DNA from: an uncultured Fibrobacter sp.
GTDB lineage: Bacteria; Fibrobacterota; Fibrobacteria; Fibrobacterales; Fibrobacteraceae
Assembly: GCF_937877005.1 (NCBI RefSeq)
Contig: NZ_CALEFV010000005.1
Coordinates: forward strand, 1 to 34,314
Length of the DNA: 34,314 nucleotides
Direction of reading: 5' to 3'
The position numbers and the translations under genes are program-made. This document shows positions 32,601 to 34,314 of the stretch, one piece after another (position 1 is the first letter of the stretch; every line of letters begins with the position of its first letter). Under the pieces are notes generated by a model, which did not search any database, had not been told where the DNA came from, and saw only the letters and a program-made list of their open reading frames with translations.

Positions 32601-34314
32601 AAGGTCTTTCTAAAGGAAGATCATGAATCATGCTTCCATTGGAGGCAAAGTAGGGACCAACTCCGCAAACGGGTCGCCATTCCTTATTTTCAGCCTTTTT
32701 GCACCATGGAGAACCTGTAATTTCCGTTTCCGCTGCGGAATTGCTCATGTTTAGGTATCGATAATAATTTCCGCCAACATTGGTGGTGTGGTAACCGTCA
32801 TCGTTTGAATGACCGGAATTTGTAAAGATGTATTTCTTATCATTAGATGTTTTGGGCGCGTCTACAAAGTAGCCGTACATCCATGTTCCGGCATTGTCAT
32901 ATCCAGTGCAATTTCCGTAAATATCACTACCTCTACACCATTTCCAGTAGCTGTCTATATATAATCCAAAATCGACATCTTTTCGATCATCGGGTACATG
33001 ATAGATATAGTACAGCGAGCTTGGCTTGTTAATTTTGGCAGCTTCATATGTTTCGTAAGGCGAGTATGATTCGTTACTCCAATTCTTGTAATGTCCGGCA
33101 ATTTCGCTATTTCCGCATGTTTCTACTTTAGAGGCGAACATTCCATAACCACTCCATGCAGTGTAACCGCTTAAGCATTGTCTCGGATGGTCTGTCTTTT
33201 CTTGGTATTTCGCTGCGGCCTTGTCACTAAGGTCCGACCATGAACGACCGGATTTCACGTAAACCTTTGAACCGGATTCTTCTCCGAGAAGAAATCCCCT
33301 TTCTTTTTGTCCGCTATTCCATAAATATTCATAGTTATTATAGTTGTCTCCAGGGAAATTTCCAAAATCGTAGTTATCTACAGGTGCTTTCGCAGACAAT
33401 TTAAAATCAGTGCAGTGGTATCTTGGACCGTTACCCTCATTCTGCTTGTTGAAATCTACAACATTTGTAGTAATGTATTCATGGCAAGATTTCACCTTGT
33501 ACTGATTCTGGTCGTTAATGTTGACTTTTCCAAATTCGTCACAAGCAAGGGAACTTCCGTTGTTATCGCATGTACAATTCTTTTTCTTGGCTTTTGTGCA
33601 AGTTATATCTTTATACCAAATATTGTATGGTCCTGGCATCCAGACATTTCCTTTGATGATAGTTTGTCTACTCGGGGCCCCCTTATCATGAACGAGGGTA
33701 GCATCTTCGCCTGCACATAAATTTCCTCCAACGGTAAATTGGACAGCTTGCGGATTTGTTTTTATTTTGCCTAACATGGTTAGGTGTCGACCAAATGATA
33801 CCGGTTGATTTCCGACTACCATGTTGCCGCCAATATAAGCGTCCTGTGCGACATTAACTGCGAGTGCAGTTCCCGTTATATCCCCCCCTACAAACAAATT
33901 TTTGCTAGTAATTCCGTTGTTGGCGTTCAGGTTTCCGCCGATACAGCTCGTTTTGCCGACATTGATCATGGATCCGCTCAAAGAAGCGTTACCGGTAACA
34001 ATCCAGTTTCTTGTTGTTGAAGGTGGGTTTGCCCCCCAGTTTCCATTAATGACAGCGGATTCGTAAGTTGTACTTGTTCCTTCGACGCCGCCTCCAAAAT
34101 AGGCGTATTCGAAGTCGGTCGGATTAAAGTGCTGTGATACTGGCAACCTGACTTGGTACAAACCGTTGACATTCAGAATGGCCACTTCGCTGTGTTTGAC
34201 TCTCTTGTCGCGAGCATAACCGACTGAAACCAGCTTCAGCTTGTATGTAGGATTTTCGGGGCTCGCGCTCACGCCGACTAGGTACACGTCGTAGCTCTGT
34301 CCGGCACGGACAAA
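26653..34314 (-). CDS. Giant cysteine-rich surface protein, 5' end beyond the window
   Basis: At least 2553 residues. The frame is open to the window edge (FVRAGQSYDVYLVG...), so the N-terminus and any leader are missing. The part near 33700-34000 has short GGNL/VGGDI repeats like parallel beta-solenoid or bactofilin-type sequence. Residues around 30500-30660 (FNYWKCEGG...YSISVTGGGNTVYAHFG) look like an InlB/Flg_new-type repeat. About 29000-29300 (GANTxxATIYVTLD-like, jelly-roll) resembles a carbohydrate-binding module. A serine/glutamate-rich linker (28190-28256) of the type seen in Fibrobacter cell-surface proteins separates C-terminal cysteine-rich Ig-like units (SCKYENGQFKAH, TCPSKRTYTV). 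An Asp-rich stretch (26957-27000) precedes the last 90 residues. I call it a surface or adhesin protein. It has no recognised catalytic domain. Confidence 0.75.
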   Translation of the reverse strand, partial: FVRAGQSYDVYLVGVSASPENPTYKLKLVSVGYARDKRVKHSEVAILNVNGLYQVRLPVSQHFNPTDFEYAYFGGGVEGTSTTYESAVINGNWGANPPSTTRNWIVTGNASLSGSMINVGKTSCIGGNLNANNGITSKNLFVGGDITGTALAVNVAQDAYIGGNMVVGNQPVSFGRHLTMLGKIKTNPQAVQFTVGGNLCAGEDATLVHDKGAPSRQTIIKGNVWMPGPYNIWYKDITCTKAKKKNCTCDNNGSSLACDEFGKVNINDQNQYKVKSCHEYITTNVVDFNKQNEGNGPRYHCTDFKLSAKAPVDNYDFGNFPGDNYNNYEYLWNSGQKERGFLLGEESGSKVYVKSGRSWSDLSDKAAAKYQEKTDHPRQCLSGYTAWSGYGMFASKVETCGNSEIAGHYKNWSNESYSPYETYEAAKINKPSSLYYIYHVPDDRKDVDFGLYIDSYWKWCRGSDIYGNCTGYDNAGTWMYGYFVDAPKTSNDKKYIFTNSGHSNDDGYHTTNVGGNYYRYLNMSNSAAETEITGSPWCKKAENKEWRPVCGVGPYFASNGSMIHDLPLERPFMCADSVKNSVCDSIWVQEKGCDDANYKVPDPLITAKNSFESYATKGCAASITKWDNSLVSNLNSCYSEHKNDAAYVGQNFYNGYVVVKLTSVDKNANVSGTLTGKFIIMVDEQINAQNSMFTAADDNNSFVFLYLAKGASYFSGTSKHVFVYSTGPFTQTSKIKLTGTLYTPTDSCIRIRFEDAELKYDSVLVAALTTANVICKNDGSPCGGTVEVTPSSSSPANDIEVADGGFDPYYIGVAPQLSVTVESQYKNKEAIDVEQSPEIQASFIVLPRIVYLTKDAKGKLSNYYNIVPLNTTKKVSSTSVTCSGIPATGKLTTGGPLEEGSYTCNVEGSVTSTISGGTSSARMKVPFWVVVRGEGGTLPTASFADPTKEVSKGSSTVASLLLTNTTSGTTQSCNVTFSVSPHGSEWEVENTSHASLVPGKDNVYTAVVTSESPVEVLNVKNIESENGSVILTVIETDGCNPGTPEVIYNANTAKIERWSIESYCNSTTGDNRCNNNGEYDKAMKRPDCSTAEEWVTVQGNSCTTTETNNSWSCAISGSVSLKTASSVNGCEAIIVPLSHSATLNVDETYKLYASLKALPMTFHAGFETEGDISGDPVIKIEVHDENGSTRNSECSYNNFKNSESRATYCDVQVYRNSTINLSFSPESDLDDFNYWKCEGGPDCSDEPFTGKSYSISVTGGGNTVYAHFGEQDKHCFFDEFKEGEAGSSISSNRGTVECGNSTNYCIDYCENDGNKCATNLMTSSFPNAKWRLVEKSTASWEDINYSSDDGCISLKPSANRDKKESQKGSAIIMSSVQAGLYGTMKAQFQPAREGVNASDEAKATAKNSGFILRSDPDVNRYLMLNVFIASDGVLKARLCVSGGSSCSEEVLTRNSGSSYSPEPSQLVTISATISKKDGGDVLTVDMYPNAWTEVPYSAEFKLSDSEISGVTNTGSIPNEYVGYALSDPKFKIYGIGWKSETYNSTCWDTYPTISCSFKAAYPAGVIPKNTAVKPWVGFSAWFSTAAKDCSENEIAYWYNGEDACSHSSDYQRCGSNEYSFSDIGAHGYIDNTGKEIKMAKVTAENCNVYGEEAVWAKNGVAANCGSFWVGEQNACSRHHTFESTTSAGDGNYFGLESGTANVRGATIYVTLDNPNGQKVEVYLYSKNETSGYTYGNDFIYSLPYLSSQTGTDIRLEIPVEDISNIDGFDPEHVVGVHVNTFGESSVEIKSVESHCPNAVEITGCNANYSGGKWNISAAVINKSHTDNIKVEEPSNYISSPNPSSLICNYETNDAELKCKFTDDNAKFEWSDNPYAGHTGAAYKYVFKITLTSKENTTSVCTTDPTSVTGITAECGSVSQNTILQGKGLPQFTYGISNCPDETSCNYKIELVQNGSVIKTITPSTTSSGNVSNGKTATDAANDNEHPLDVGTYKFRLSSTNTARPFTECESGSFDIVEQLSSSSEESSSSEESSSSSAPVSSSSTNVTTNCWFANSDYKPGENAYFKFTNLKNGNNPISGLTYKLVAPSSSGISDITGTTDNSQEIQLSAIAVGTSTAGTYTLYINDAQACTATMTVKDFSPSSCKYENGQFKAHANNPCTGSACTWRIMKGNDTPTTGTAVASGSWTNNDISPSISGKGKYTLWINDIKYDDCSITIKPDVTCPSKRTYTVDTDVEFKAASLSNCGGGCDYLLRPSSGTAYASVLDGTGTYESANAGIPFHTPIGEADNVAYTFTVYDKSNHDIWDSCQGLMKFTAGPTCHCTCSSGCDNLGTGVIQGTNTAVKCLFGTNIKEINENYGKNAILVNGKRPGYCENESACNTALSNAGVSKVDGGYYIEIPITTGCRNSERGNESCEWIKVDVSGTSTPTCGSGSGSGGNDDPGDNPDDDDDVIHMVISNGQYPPQVDNVVSGTCFSLSGVWNNDCNRSPQLNCNRTTGSGGVKYTYGTKTWSTGNNNFKQDLGVTMSCSSESQVFIDKVCVEWNGTGWCKFEN

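Overview
The window looks like a chromosome segment of a Fibrobacter-type bacterium (FCB group). The reasons are serine-rich linkers in a giant secreted protein, a GH3 glucosidase with a Fibrobacter-like layout, weak Shine-Dalgarno use, and a TTTG / TAnnTTTG promoter in front of argB. This assignment is inference from gene style, not from a marker gene.

Left part, 1-10.7 kb, is an accessory island. One complete type IV pilin gene (2472-2894) is accompanied by six promoterless pilin segments, of which one enters at the window edge (2-67) and five or six lie inside (149-476 frameshifted, 2093-2395, 5829-6146, 6262-6579, 9165-9455, 9525-9830), plus an eroded fragment (7459-7560). The silent segments all begin at the same point, the codons for YVHLQD, which corresponds to residue 47 of the complete pilin, just after its conserved N-terminal helix. 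A nearly invariant 17-bp DNA element marks that point. Most segments are arranged as convergent pairs that share a terminator hairpin, so each pair is bounded by inverted copies of the 17-bp element. Between the pairs lie toxin-antitoxin or defence-like modules: AbiEi/AbiEii, two DUF3791-DUF3990-small protein triads, HipBA, and an ATPase with a DUF234 nuclease-like domain. The island ends with a tyrosine recombinase (9906-10739) whose start is 75 bp from the last element. The layout resembles a shufflon (R64 pilV/Rci type) or an integron-like cassette array for swapping pilin C-termini, and it is the most interesting feature here.

Middle part, 10.7-25.4 kb, is ordinary chromosome. It holds a two-gene membrane operon (OpgB/LTA-synthase-like phosphoglycerol transferase and a polytopic membrane protein), a secreted GH3 beta-glucosidase, tex (split by a frameshift), a ferredoxin, argB-argD, an uncharacterised PD-(D/E)XK-like protein, three hairpins at an exact 84-bp period, a B12-binding radical SAM protein and a MORN-repeat protein.

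Right part, 25.4-34.3 kb, has an Rpn-like PD-(D/E)XK protein with a repetitive tail and a very large cysteine-rich, serine-linker-containing surface protein whose N-terminus lies beyond the window. It could be a pilus-associated or cellulose-related adhesin, but nothing in the sequence proves that.
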